A stretch of DNA of 40,560 bases. Origin: an uncultured Eubacteriales bacterium (GTDB taxonomy: Bacteria > Bacillota > Clostridia > Oscillospirales > Oscillospiraceae). Of the stretch, positions 22,293 to 30,800 are shown in pieces. Below the pieces are notes generated by a model. That model saw nothing but the letters and a program-made list of their open reading frames with translations, was not told where the DNA came from and did no database searches. The DNA lies in the NCBI GenBank assembly GCA_900544405.1, contig UQVA01000015.1:1-40560 (forward strand). The letters are read 5' to 3'. How positions within the stretch are numbered: position 1 is the stretch's first letter; each line of letters starts with the position of its first letter. The translations under genes and the position numbers were made by a program.

Positions 22293-24869
22293 ATGGATGC
22301 AGATAAGTATATCGGCCGACTGCTGGATAACCGGTACGAAATTCTGGAGGTCATCGGTACCGGCGGCATGGCCGTGGTGTATAAAGCCCGGTGTCACCGG
22401 CTGAACCGGCTGGTGGCCGTAAAAATTCTCAAGGACGAGTATTCTCAGGACGAGGAGTTCCGCCGCCGCTTTCATGCGGAGGGTCAGGCCGTGGCCATGC
22501 TGAGCCACCCGAACATCGTCTCGGTGTACGACGTTTCCACCTCAGCGGAGGCGGACTATATCGTCATGGAGCTGGTGGACGGCATCAGTCTGAAGCAGTA
22601 TATGGAGAAAAAGGGCGTTCTCAACTGGAAGGAGACCCTGCATTTCTCCATGCAGATCGCCAAGGCTCTGGAACACGCTCACAGCCGGGGCATCGTCCAT
22701 CGGGACATCAAGCCCCACAACGTGATGGTGCTGAAAAACGGCTCCGTGAAGGTCACGGACTTCGGCATCGCCCGCATTATGTCCAAGGGCAACACCCTGA
22801 CCAAGGAAGCCCTGGGGTCCGTGCATTACATCTCCCCGGAGCAGGCCAAGGGCAGCCGGGTGGACAACCGGTCCGACCTGTACTCCCTGGGCGTGGTCAT
22901 GTACGAAATGATGACCGGGCGGCCCCCTTACGACGGGGAGTCCCCCGTGGCTGTGGCCATCCAGCACATCAACGGCGGAGCGCCCATGCCTTCCACCCTG
23001 AATCCCAATATCCCCGGCGGTCTGGAGCAGATCATCATGAAGGCCATGGCCCACGAGCCCAATGACCGCTATGAGTCCGCTACCGCCATGCTCTATGATA
23101 TGGAGGAGTTCCGGAAGGACCCCACCATCCTCTTTGATTACAACGCAGGCCCCACGGATGCGGCCCTGCATCTGACGGAAAAGCGGCCCCAGGAGCCGAC
23201 CGCTCCCCGGACCACTGCCGAGCGGGTGGCGGACCGTCATGGGGAAGCCCCCCGGCCCCGCCGGGAGTCGGTGCCCGAGCCTACTCGCCGGACTACGCCC
23301 CCCGTCACCGGGACCCAACGTCCCCAGACCGGGACCCGCCCCCAGAGCGGCAGCACCCAGCGTCCGCAGGCCGGAAGTACACAGCAGCGGTCCCAGACTG
23401 GCAGCGGCCAGCGGCCTCAGAACACTGCCCGGCCCCAGACCGGCGCTTATGCTGCCCGTCCCGGGGAGAAGGCCAATCGGCCCGCCCCCTCCGGCCAGGA
23501 GGCCCAGCGCCGCCGGGAGGCCGAGGAGAAGCGCAGCCGGAACACAACGATTGCCATTATTTCCTGCTCCGCTGTGGCAGTCCTGGCGCTGGCCCTCATT
23601 CTGATCGCCATTTTCGGCAACGGCGTGGGCAAGAAGGACCAGACCGTTCAGGTCCCCACCCTTCTGGGCCAGGATTACAACACCCTGCCCACCTATCGGG
23701 ACTTCCGCATCGTCCTCCGGGATAAGGGGTACAGCGACAAGTACGACAAGGACCAGATCATGGCCCAGGAACCCAAGGCCGGAGAAATGGTCAGCAAGGA
23801 CACGGTCCTCTATGTGGACGTGAGCCTGGGCAAGGAACCGGAAAACAAGACCATGGAGAATCTGGTGGGTATCGATCAGCAGTCCGCCAAGGAGTTCCTG
23901 GTGAAGCAGGGCGTTGCCGAGGCCAAAATCCTGGTCCGGGAGGAGGACAGCCCGGAGCAGGCCAAGGGGAAGGTGGTCCGCACGGATCCCGCCGAGGGCG
24001 GCGCCCTGGATGAGAACACCACCGTGACCCTGTACGTCAGCTCCGGTATGATGACCATGCCCAATGTGGAGGGCATGACGAGAGATCAGGCGGAAAAGAC
24101 CCTGTCCGAAAACGGCTTCAACAATGTGGAAATTAAAGAAGTGGACAGCGACAAGGAGTCCGGCACCGTTACCAGGCAGAGCCTCCGGGCCAATTCCCGG
24201 CAGGACCGGTCCCAGACCGTGACGCTGGAGGTTTCCAGCGGCGTCAACAAGAAGAAGGTCCCCAACGTCATCGGCAAGTCCCAGGATAATGCCAAGAAGA
24301 TGCTGTCCCAGACGGGCTTCAACTATGTGGACATCAATCTGGTGGATGACAGCGACAAGGCGGCCTTCACGGTGCTGAAGCAGTCCGAGAATCCCAATGC
24401 CGAGGTGGATGTGACTACCACCATCGTGCTGGACGTGTCCAGCGGCAAGATGACCGTGCCCAACGTGGTGGGCAAGACCGAGACGGAGGCCAAGAGCGCC
24501 CTCAGCGCCAAGGGCTTCACCAATGTGCGGACCGAGACCGTGGACAGCACCGAGGCGGCGGGCACCGTGGTGAAGCAGTCCCTGGATGCGGACAGCGTTC
24601 AGGACCCCAAGACCGAGATCGTCCTGTCTGTTTCCAACGGCGGAGCCACGCCTGTGACCAAATCCGTGACCTTCGGTCTGCTGGAGGAGGCGATTGACCC
24701 CTATAAGGCAACCATCAAGGAAAGCGGCGCCAACGGCAAGGTCGTTTACGAGGGAACCATCACCGACGGCGCCTCCAAGGTCACCGTGGAAGTGACCGGG
24801 TACGGCACCATGTACTATGACATTTACATCAATGACAAGTATACGATGACCCAGCGGGTGGACTTTTAA
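22293..24869 (+). CDS. prkC: PASTA domain-containing serine/threonine protein kinase
   Basis: The 858-residue membrane kinase senses cell wall fragments or lipid II and regulates growth, division and spore or wall functions. The kinase domain (about residues 14-275) has the glycine loop GTGGMAVVY (22-30), Lys44, HRD (136-138), DFG (156-158) and the activation segment TLTKEALGSVHYISPE. A 140-residue Pro/Gln/Thr-rich cytoplasmic linker (about 290-415) contains imperfect repeats of QTGT/RPQSGSTQ type. One membrane helix follows at about 418-441. Outside are five PASTA repeats (about 451-513, 520-585, 587-650, 654-718 and 719-783), recognisable by VPNVxGK and LxVSSG edges, then a 75-residue C-terminal beta-type domain of unknown role. 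Confidence 0.95.
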   Translation: MDADKYIGRLLDNRYEILEVIGTGGMAVVYKARCHRLNRLVAVKILKDEYSQDEEFRRRFHAEGQAVAMLSHPNIVSVYDVSTSAEADYIVMELVDGISLKQYMEKKGVLNWKETLHFSMQIAKALEHAHSRGIVHRDIKPHNVMVLKNGSVKVTDFGIARIMSKGNTLTKEALGSVHYISPEQAKGSRVDNRSDLYSLGVVMYEMMTGRPPYDGESPVAVAIQHINGGAPMPSTLNPNIPGGLEQIIMKAMAHEPNDRYESATAMLYDMEEFRKDPTILFDYNAGPTDAALHLTEKRPQEPTAPRTTAERVADRHGEAPRPRRESVPEPTRRTTPPVTGTQRPQTGTRPQSGSTQRPQAGSTQQRSQTGSGQRPQNTARPQTGAYAARPGEKANRPAPSGQEAQRRREAEEKRSRNTTIAIISCSAVAVLALALILIAIFGNGVGKKDQTVQVPTLLGQDYNTLPTYRDFRIVLRDKGYSDKYDKDQIMAQEPKAGEMVSKDTVLYVDVSLGKEPENKTMENLVGIDQQSAKEFLVKQGVAEAKILVREEDSPEQAKGKVVRTDPAEGGALDENTTVTLYVSSGMMTMPNVEGMTRDQAEKTLSENGFNNVEIKEVDSDKESGTVTRQSLRANSRQDRSQTVTLEVSSGVNKKKVPNVIGKSQDNAKKMLSQTGFNYVDINLVDDSDKAAFTVLKQSENPNAEVDVTTTIVLDVSSGKMTVPNVVGKTETEAKSALSAKGFTNVRTETVDSTEAAGTVVKQSLDADSVQDPKTEIVLSVSNGGATPVTKSVTFGLLEEAIDPYKATIKESGANGKVVYEGTITDGASKVTVEVTGYGTMYYDIYINDKYTMTQRVDF

Positions 24870-24872
24870 GGC

Positions 24873-25748
24873 ATGACGACACAAGGACGCATCATCCGCT
24901 CCCTCAGCGGATTTTACGAGGTGGAGACTCCCTCCGGCCCGGTGACTTGCCGGGGCCGAGGGAGCCTGCGCCGTCAGGCCAGCCCCCTGACCGGGGACCT
25001 GGTGGAGATCACCGTGGAGCACGGCAAGGGCATGGTGGAGAAAATTCTCCCCCGGCGGAACCGGTTCATCCGACCGGCGGTGGCCAACGTGGATGCCCTG
25101 GCGGTGTTCGCCGCCAACGTGAACCCGGTGACGGAGCCGTTCCTCATCGACCGGGTGGCAGCCATTGCCGCCGACCAGCAGGTCAGCGTGTACATTCTGG
25201 TGAACAAGTGCGATTTGGACGCCGGGGAAAAACTGGCGGAAATCTACCGCCATGCGGGCTTCCCGGTGATCCAGACCAGCGCCGAGACCGGCCAGGGCAT
25301 CGAGGAACTGCGCAGTTTGCTCACCGGCAAGCTGACGGCCTTCACCGGCAACTCCGGTGTGGGCAAAAGCAGCATCCTGAACCGGCTCTGCCCGGAATTG
25401 ACCCTGGCCACCGGGGAGGTCTCCGAGAAGCTGGGCCGTGGGCGGCACACCACCCGCCATGTGGAGTTGTATTCTCTGGGAAACGATACTTTTGTGGCGG
25501 ATACGCCGGGATTTTCCTCCTTCGACACGGACCAGATGGACCTCATCTTGAAGGAAAACCTGCAATACGCCTTCCCGGACTTCGCCCCCTACCTGGGCAA
25601 ATGCCAGTTTCACGACTGCGCCCACCGGAAAGAGCCGGGTTGCGCCATCCGCAGCGCCGTGGACCATGGGGACATCGAACCCACCCGCTACGAAAGCTAC
25701 CTGCGCCTCTACGACAAATCCAGCCAGATCAAAGAATGGGAACTGTGA
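24873..25748 (+). CDS. rsgA: Ribosome small subunit-dependent GTPase A
   Basis: RsgA (YloQ/YjeQ) is a circularly permuted GTPase that checks late 30S subunit assembly. The 291-residue product has an N-terminal OB fold (about residues 1-65). The GTPase motifs are in permuted order: NKCD at 111-114, GNSGVGKSS at 159-167 and DTPG at 210-213. The C-terminal zinc finger has Cys244, Cys249, His251 and Cys257. The ATG lies only 3 bases after the kinase stop, with no strong ribosome binding site, suggesting translational coupling. In Bacillus, rpe and thiN follow; here the operon ends. Confidence 0.95.
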   Translation: MTTQGRIIRSLSGFYEVETPSGPVTCRGRGSLRRQASPLTGDLVEITVEHGKGMVEKILPRRNRFIRPAVANVDALAVFAANVNPVTEPFLIDRVAAIAADQQVSVYILVNKCDLDAGEKLAEIYRHAGFPVIQTSAETGQGIEELRSLLTGKLTAFTGNSGVGKSSILNRLCPELTLATGEVSEKLGRGRHTTRHVELYSLGNDTFVADTPGFSSFDTDQMDLILKENLQYAFPDFAPYLGKCQFHDCAHRKEPGCAIRSAVDHGDIEPTRYESYLRLYDKSSQIKEWEL

Positions 25749-25752
25749 AACA

Positions 25753-25784
25753 AGCCCCCGATGCAAGAACTTGCATCGGGGGCT
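25753..25784. terminator. Hairpin terminator between rsgA and the transglutaminase-like gene
   Basis: A 14-bp perfect stem AGCCCCCGATGCAA / TTGCATCGGGGGCT with loop GAAC lies between two converging genes. T-runs are poor on both sides (GCTGCTATG on plus, TGTTTCAC on minus), but stem strength and position favour bidirectional termination. Confidence 0.6.
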
Positions 25785-25806
25785 GCTGCTATGAAACGGG
25801 GTGGGT

Positions 25807-26520
25807 TTAACGGTATTGTTCCCTGATTTTTTGCACATTTCGATTCATCAGTCTGCGGCCAATGTGGCGATAGACGAAGGCTTTCAGGGGCGAAATATCC
25901 TGCCCATGGTCCCGGAGCAGGTCGTCGGGGCTGGCGTACACGCCGAAATCCTGACAGATGCCTTCACTCTGAATGAAGGTGTCGTTCCGGTCAAAGTCGA
26001 TGACCGGGTTTTGCAGGTCCTGGGCGGCTACGCCGTAGCCGGAAAAGGGGCCGACATGGTTTGCGTGAATTCTTTGCAGGCTCATCAGGTAAGCCCGGTC
26101 CAGGATCAGCCCCTCCAGGCAGTACCAGACCCCGTCCAGGTACACTTCCGCCCAGCTGTGAAACACGTCCCTGGGGGCCAGAGCGTACACCAGCCCGGTC
26201 ATGGCGCCCTTTTGCAGGCGCTTGTCGATGGTGAAGCCGTGGATGCGGCAGGGAACGCCGCAGCACCGGAGCAGAGCCATGAACAGGGTCGCTTTCGTAT
26301 TGCACTGGCCGTAGCCGTCGGCCAGGACCTGGGAGGCCGGAAGGCCGTCGTCGGTGTTGTAGCCGAATAAAATTTCGTCCCGGACGTAATTGTAAATGGC
26401 CCGGATTCGGCCAAATTCCGGAAGATTCTTCCAATTTCGCCCGGAAATTAGCTTCTGAATGGCCGGATGGGAAAAATCCAGCATGGGCGTTTCCTGTAAG
26501 TAGGTCTCCATAACACTCAT
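25807..26520 (-). CDS. Transglutaminase-like domain protein
   Basis: The 237-residue product has a papain-like transglutaminase-like core: the Cys in GYGQCNTKATLFMALLR, the His in HSWAEVYLDGVWY and a following Asp in LILDRAY, which is the expected catalytic order. There is no signal peptide, so it is probably cytoplasmic. Such proteins in bacteria are usually peptidases or amidases of unknown substrate rather than cross-linkers. The ATG at 26520 overlaps the stop of the upstream gene (ATGA) and has AAGGG nine bases before it. An in-frame ATG at 26511 would give a start closer to some relatives. It is the last gene of a three-gene minus-strand operon. Confidence 0.75.
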   Translation of the reverse strand: MSVMETYLQETPMLDFSHPAIQKLISGRNWKNLPEFGRIRAIYNYVRDEILFGYNTDDGLPASQVLADGYGQCNTKATLFMALLRCCGVPCRIHGFTIDKRLQKGAMTGLVYALAPRDVFHSWAEVYLDGVWYCLEGLILDRAYLMSLQRIHANHVGPFSGYGVAAQDLQNPVIDFDRNDTFIQSEGICQDFGVYASPDDLLRDHGQDISPLKAFVYRHIGRRLMNRNVQKIREQYR

Positions 26521-26849
26521 AGCGTTGAACCCTTATTTTCCAGCAAATGCCGCCGGTCGGCCAGCACCTCCATCAGCACCCGGCAGCCGTAGGAAATGCC
26601 GTAAAGAATTTCGATGCTGCTGCGGCCCTGGGACACAAGAAAGTCACCCAGCCGCCGGGCCTCGTCCATGGGGGAGCGGTACTCCGTGTCCGGCTCGCTG
26701 GGGTTGAAGCCGTCGTAGGCCACCAGGACCACATGGTAGACCCGGCCCATTCCCTGCGCCGTGGGCAGCATCCCCAGGTAGCTGGTGCCGCCCCCGTGGA
26801 GCATGACCATGCGTTCCGGGTTTTCCTGACCGAATTCAAAGCATTTCAT
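26517..26849 (-). pseudogene. Truncated alpha/beta hydrolase (N-terminal half)
   Basis: The 110-residue product matches only the first half of an alpha/beta hydrolase. It has the strand and oxyanion block MVMLHGGGTSYLG, then the nucleophile elbow YGISYGCRVLMEV with the expected serine. It stops soon after the elbow at LLENKGSTL. Typical members have about 220-270 residues, so the acid and histidine of the triad and the second half of the fold are missing. A good ribosome binding site (CAGGAGGAA, 26855-26863) and tight coupling to both neighbours suggest it is still translated. I call it a fragment, probably left by a deletion that joined it to the transglutaminase-like gene. A very small novel protein is the alternative. 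Confidence 0.65.
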
Positions 26850-26865
26850 GGGCGTTCCTCCTGAA

Positions 26866-27651
26866 TTACCGTTCCAGGACGATGATTTTGTTGGAAATAT
26901 TCCGAACGGCGGGGAGTTTGTCCAGCACCTTGTAAATGGGCGCAAACACCGCCATGCCCTCGGTGAGACTGTGTTCCCCGACCAGCCGGAATTCCGGCAG
27001 CAGCGCCGCCAGGGCCTTGCCGTTCTTCACGCCCCAGGTGAATTTGGCGTGGCTGCCCTCGATGGACCGCTCCTTGAACCGCTTGACGACCATGGGATTC
27101 ATGGTCTCCACGAACACCGTGACTTTGGGGAACCGGCGGGCGATGATGGCAAAAATCTTTTGCACGTTCGCTTCGCTTAAGTACATGGTCAGCCCCTCAA
27201 TGATGACCAGAGCCGGGACGTTCTGCTCCTGAATCTGGCCGCCCCAGTCCTCCATGGCGGACATGGTGATTTGGGAAATGGCCCCGTTTTCCGGCAGCAG
27301 CCGTTCCCGGACGGCCATGGTTTCCGGTAGGTCCAGATTGTACCAGTGGGTGAAGCCTGCCGTCCGGTAGCACCGGGTGTCCAGCCCGCAGGCGATGTTC
27401 ACCACCGCCGCGCCGGGATTTTTCAACAAAAAGTCCTCCGTCAGCCGGTCCAGCACGATGGTCCGGGCAATCACACCGCTGTGCATGGCGGCGTCCTTGT
27501 CCGCCAGGGAGAAATCGTAGTCCAGGCGGTCGATGATCTCCTCGGCCTTGGCGTCGTGGATGGCGCCCCGGCCACGGCTCTCCTTGGCACGGGCGTAAAT
27601 GGTTTGCAGCATGGTCTCCGGCACCCCGGAGAGGGTCAATTTTTCAGCCAT
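26866..27651 (-). CDS. Class I SAM-dependent methyltransferase, leucine carboxyl methyltransferase/Tcmp-like family
   Basis: The 261-residue product resembles the LCMT/TcmP-like O-methyltransferases (COG3315 type). It has an N-terminal helical region with SRGRGAIHDAKAEEI, the SAM motif VVNIACGLDTRCYR, an acidic loop NLDLPETMAVRERLL, and VIIEGLTMYLSEANV. The substrate is unknown; family members methylate carboxyl groups or polyketides. The frame opens at 27705, but MAEKLTLSGVPE at 27651 gives the usual start and has a purine-rich site before it. It is the first gene of a minus-strand operon with a hydrolase fragment and a transglutaminase-like gene. The nearby promoter and leader terminator hint at regulation. 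Confidence 0.8.
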   Translation of the reverse strand: MAEKLTLSGVPETMLQTIYARAKESRGRGAIHDAKAEEIIDRLDYDFSLADKDAAMHSGVIARTIVLDRLTEDFLLKNPGAAVVNIACGLDTRCYRTAGFTHWYNLDLPETMAVRERLLPENGAISQITMSAMEDWGGQIQEQNVPALVIIEGLTMYLSEANVQKIFAIIARRFPKVTVFVETMNPMVVKRFKERSIEGSHAKFTWGVKNGKALAALLPEFRLVGEHSLTEGMAVFAPIYKVLDKLPAVRNISNKIIVLER

Positions 27652-27674
27652 AATTTCCTGCCTCCCAGATTTAT

Positions 27675-27692
27675 AGTTAGATAAAGCTAACT
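27675..27692 (-). promoter_or_regulatory. Inverted repeat before the methyltransferase gene
   Basis: AGTTAG-N6-CTAACT lies between the leader terminator (27704-27722) and the ribosome binding site. It could be an operator or a small RNA hairpin that interacts with the leader terminator. No regulator gene is adjacent. Confidence 0.4.
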
Positions 27693-27703
27693 TACGCATT
27701 TTC

Positions 27704-27722
27704 AAAAAGCCGCATTGCGGCT
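27704..27722 (-). terminator. Short leader terminator before the methyltransferase operon
   Basis: On the minus strand AGCCGC-AAT-GCGGCT is followed by TTTTG. It lies about 13-30 bases downstream of the predicted transcription start and some 50 bases before the gene. This is a position for attenuation rather than for ending an upstream gene, whose own terminator is at 27793-27830. Confidence 0.5.
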
Positions 27723-27741
27723 GATTTCCCTTTTCTATACT

Positions 27742-27770
27742 ATTTTATCACGGCTTTATCCCATTTTCAA
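27742..27770 (-). promoter_or_regulatory. Promoter of the methyltransferase operon
   Basis: On the minus strand TTGAAA (27765-27770), a 17-base spacer, then TGA-TAAAAT (-10 at 27742-27747 with extended TG). Transcription should start near 27735. Confidence 0.65.
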
Positions 27771-27792
27771 GGGTTTTCCCACAGGAAGAACG

Positions 27793-27830
27793 GAGAAAAA
27801 TCTGCCCGGCAGCGTAATACTGCCGGGCAG
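27793..27830 (-). terminator. Terminator of the subtilase gene
   Basis: On the minus strand an 11-bp stem CTGCCCGGCAG / CTGCCGGGCAG with loop TATTACG is followed by ATTTTTCTC. It begins about 15 bases after the stop codon. Confidence 0.9.
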
Positions 27831-27844
27831 GGGATGGAATGTGT

Positions 27845-30800
27845 TTACTTCACACGCTTCTTCCGCAGCAGGACGGCGGTCACAAAGGCCGCAGCGGCAG
27901 CGGAGCAGGTCAGCAAAACGGTGAGCAGGGGAATGTTGACCGTATCGCCGGTGTTGACGTAGGTCAGCTTGGCACCGCAGCGGGTGCAGGTGCTGTCCTT
28001 GTAGTCGTGGCCCAGAGCTGGGGTCTCCCGGGTCTCCGTGGCCCCGCAGACGGAGCAGGTCCGGCTTTCCGTGCCGGTCTCCGTGCAGGTGGCGTCCTTT
28101 GTGGAGGTCCATTCGCCGAACTTGTGGCCGGTGGCGGGAGTCACCTGGCCGTCGGCCAGCTTCTTGCCGCAGACGGCGCAGAGGGTGTCGCCGGAGGTGC
28201 CGTTTTCGGTGCAGGTGGGCGCTTTGGCGGGCCCGATGACGGTTTCCTTATGGAAGCAGGCCGTCAGCGTTTCGGTGCTATCCACATGGGTGTCATTCGC
28301 CTCGCTGTGATGGACGGTGACGGTCAGGTCCGCATCCACCTTGACGGGGTCCACCTGGAAGGTCAGGGTGGCGATCACAGTCCCGGCGGGAACGCCGTCC
28401 AGGCTTACATAACCCAGCGTGACCTTTCCGGCCTCGTCCTTATGGGAGGTGTAGTCGGCGAACATGGAAACATTGGTGAGGGTCAGCAGGCTGGCATCGT
28501 ATTCCACGGTGGCCAGACCGTTGGTCAGGTCCTCATCGCCCAGGGCGACCACGTTCACGGTGACGGTCTTTTCGTCCTCAGAGACGGAAATATTGGAGGC
28601 GGAAGCCTCGACGGGTGCCTCCTGGACGGTCACATCCGCCGCAGAAGTCACGCTCGTCAGACCCGCAGGAGCGGACAACAGGCTGACCTTGGGAGCAGCT
28701 GCCTCGGTGACGACCGGTGCGGTTACGGTCTCGGCTGCGGCCTCGGTGGTTTCGGGGATGCCCTGGGTGGTTTCGGGGACGTCCTGGGTGGTTTCGGGGG
28801 CGTTGGGCACGGCCTGATAGATATTGGCGGGCCAGACGCCGTTGCCGTAGGTCCCGGCATACTCGGCCACCCACAGGTGCTTGGCACCATTGGCATCCCA
28901 CTTGGGTTCGCTGGTGTCCTCGTTGATGTTATAACGGGCGGGTACGCCGTCGCTGGTGTAGGTCAGGCGGTAGATCTCGTTGGTTTCGCCGGTGAAGCAG
29001 GTCAGGTACAGCACGGAGGCACCGTTTTCCTCGGTGGCCACCATGGAGCAGTACATATCGCTGTCACTGCCGGGGAGATTCAGCTCCGGCAGAGTGGATT
29101 CAAACCAGTCCCAGCCGGTATAGGACAGGGCACCCTCTTCCTCCTCGTCGCAGAACACGCCGATGTGGATGTATCCGGCATCGTCCAGCAGGGCATAAAT
29201 TTCGCCTTCCACGGTGTTCCAAACGGGCGTCACCCAGTCGTGACCCATGGCCGCAATGGTCAGGTACCGGGAAGCACCGGTCTTCCCCAGAGCGTAGGAA
29301 TCTTCAAAGGACTTGTTGATGCCGGAGAAATTTTCCGGCTCGGTCAAAGGCAGAATATAGATGCCGTACACGCCGGTGAGCAGGGGCTTGTCCTCCGTGG
29401 AGAAGAAGTCGCTGTAAGCCAGGTCCCAGACGGGCAGGGAGCCGCCGGTGGCGGGTACGCCGTCATAGGTGGCCAGGTCCTTGCCGGTGGCGGGATCAAC
29501 CTTGTGGAGGCTGTGCTTCTGGCTGTCTACCAGATAGACGGTGCTGTTGCGGCTGTCATAGGCGGTGGCCGCTACGGTCTCACTTTCCAGAGCGGACCGG
29601 GCAGTCCAGCGGCTCTCGTGGGCCAGGTCCCAGGTGTACAGCTGTGCCAGAGCGTTCTCATCCTGCAATGTGCCGTACAGGGTCACGGGCAGGACCTTCA
29701 CGGTGATTTCACAGGTGGCCTTGGCGCTGGGGTCCTTTTTGGAGCTGGCGGTAATCACAGCTTTGCCCTCACCGGTGCCGGTCACCAGGCCCTCCGGGCT
29801 GACGGTGGCCACGGCCTCATTGGAGGAGGACCAATCCACGCCGTCGGGCTGCACGCCGAAGGGGCTGACCTCGGCGGTCAGGGTGGCATTGGCACCCCGG
29901 AACAGGGACAGGGTCGTTTCGCTGAGGGTCACGCTGACGCTGCCCTCCAGTTCCTGGGTATTCCGGTTGATTTTATAAGTGGTGTGGTTGCCGGCATAGT
30001 CGTAAACGGCGACCAGCAGGTGGCTTGCGGCCTTCATGGCCTCGTCCAATTCAATGCGGAACACGTCCTCGTGGCCTGCGGGGCTGCCTGCGGGGGTGCT
30101 ACCGCTGGTCAGGGAATTGCCGGTGTCGTAGTCGATGAGGGCCACGGTGGCAATGTAGCGGTTATCGGAGGCGGTGACGGCCAGCGCCTGATCGCCGGTG
30201 GTCACGTCCTCAATGAGGGTCACGTCGCTGAGGGTGGGAGCGGTCTTGTCCACGTAGGCGTGATAGGCTTGGGTGGCGCCTGCGCCCAGGGCATCCCAAT
30301 GGGTGGTGCCGTTCTCCTCCACATAGTATTCCGGAGCCAGGGTCAGGGACAGGTCCAGGGTAGCACCTTCCGGCGCCTTGGACAGGTCCGTGCCGATGGT
30401 GATGGTGTACTGCACGTTCCGCCACAGGCCGCCCACGGCGGTCTCCTGATAGTAAGCGCCTTCGTTGGCACCGGTGTCCGTGTCCAGATAAGTGTTGCCG
30501 GTGGAATCGGTCAGGCGCAGGTGGGAGTTGGAGAAGTTTCGAATGGCGGTAAAGGAAAGCTCATTGAGAAGGGTGGTGTCGGTATTGATGGAATCCCGTT
30601 CCGGCTCGTAGAAGTCCTCCTCCACATAGGGGTTGCCGCCAAAGGCGTAGGCGGTGGCGGAGCCTTTTTCCCGGGTGGAGAGCACCTGATATTGCAGGGA
30701 CTTCCCGGTATTGTCGAACATATAGGGAGGACGAGCTTCTTCGCCGCTGACGAAGTAGTTGATGTAGCTGCCCACGTCGAACATGGAGCCATCGGTCCAG

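Noticed and set aside
22542..25838. A 1098-codon open frame on the minus strand opposite the kinase and rsgA genes
   Set aside because: It has low-complexity Gly/His/Leu composition mirroring the antisense of PASTA repeats. It crosses two real genes and has no start signals.
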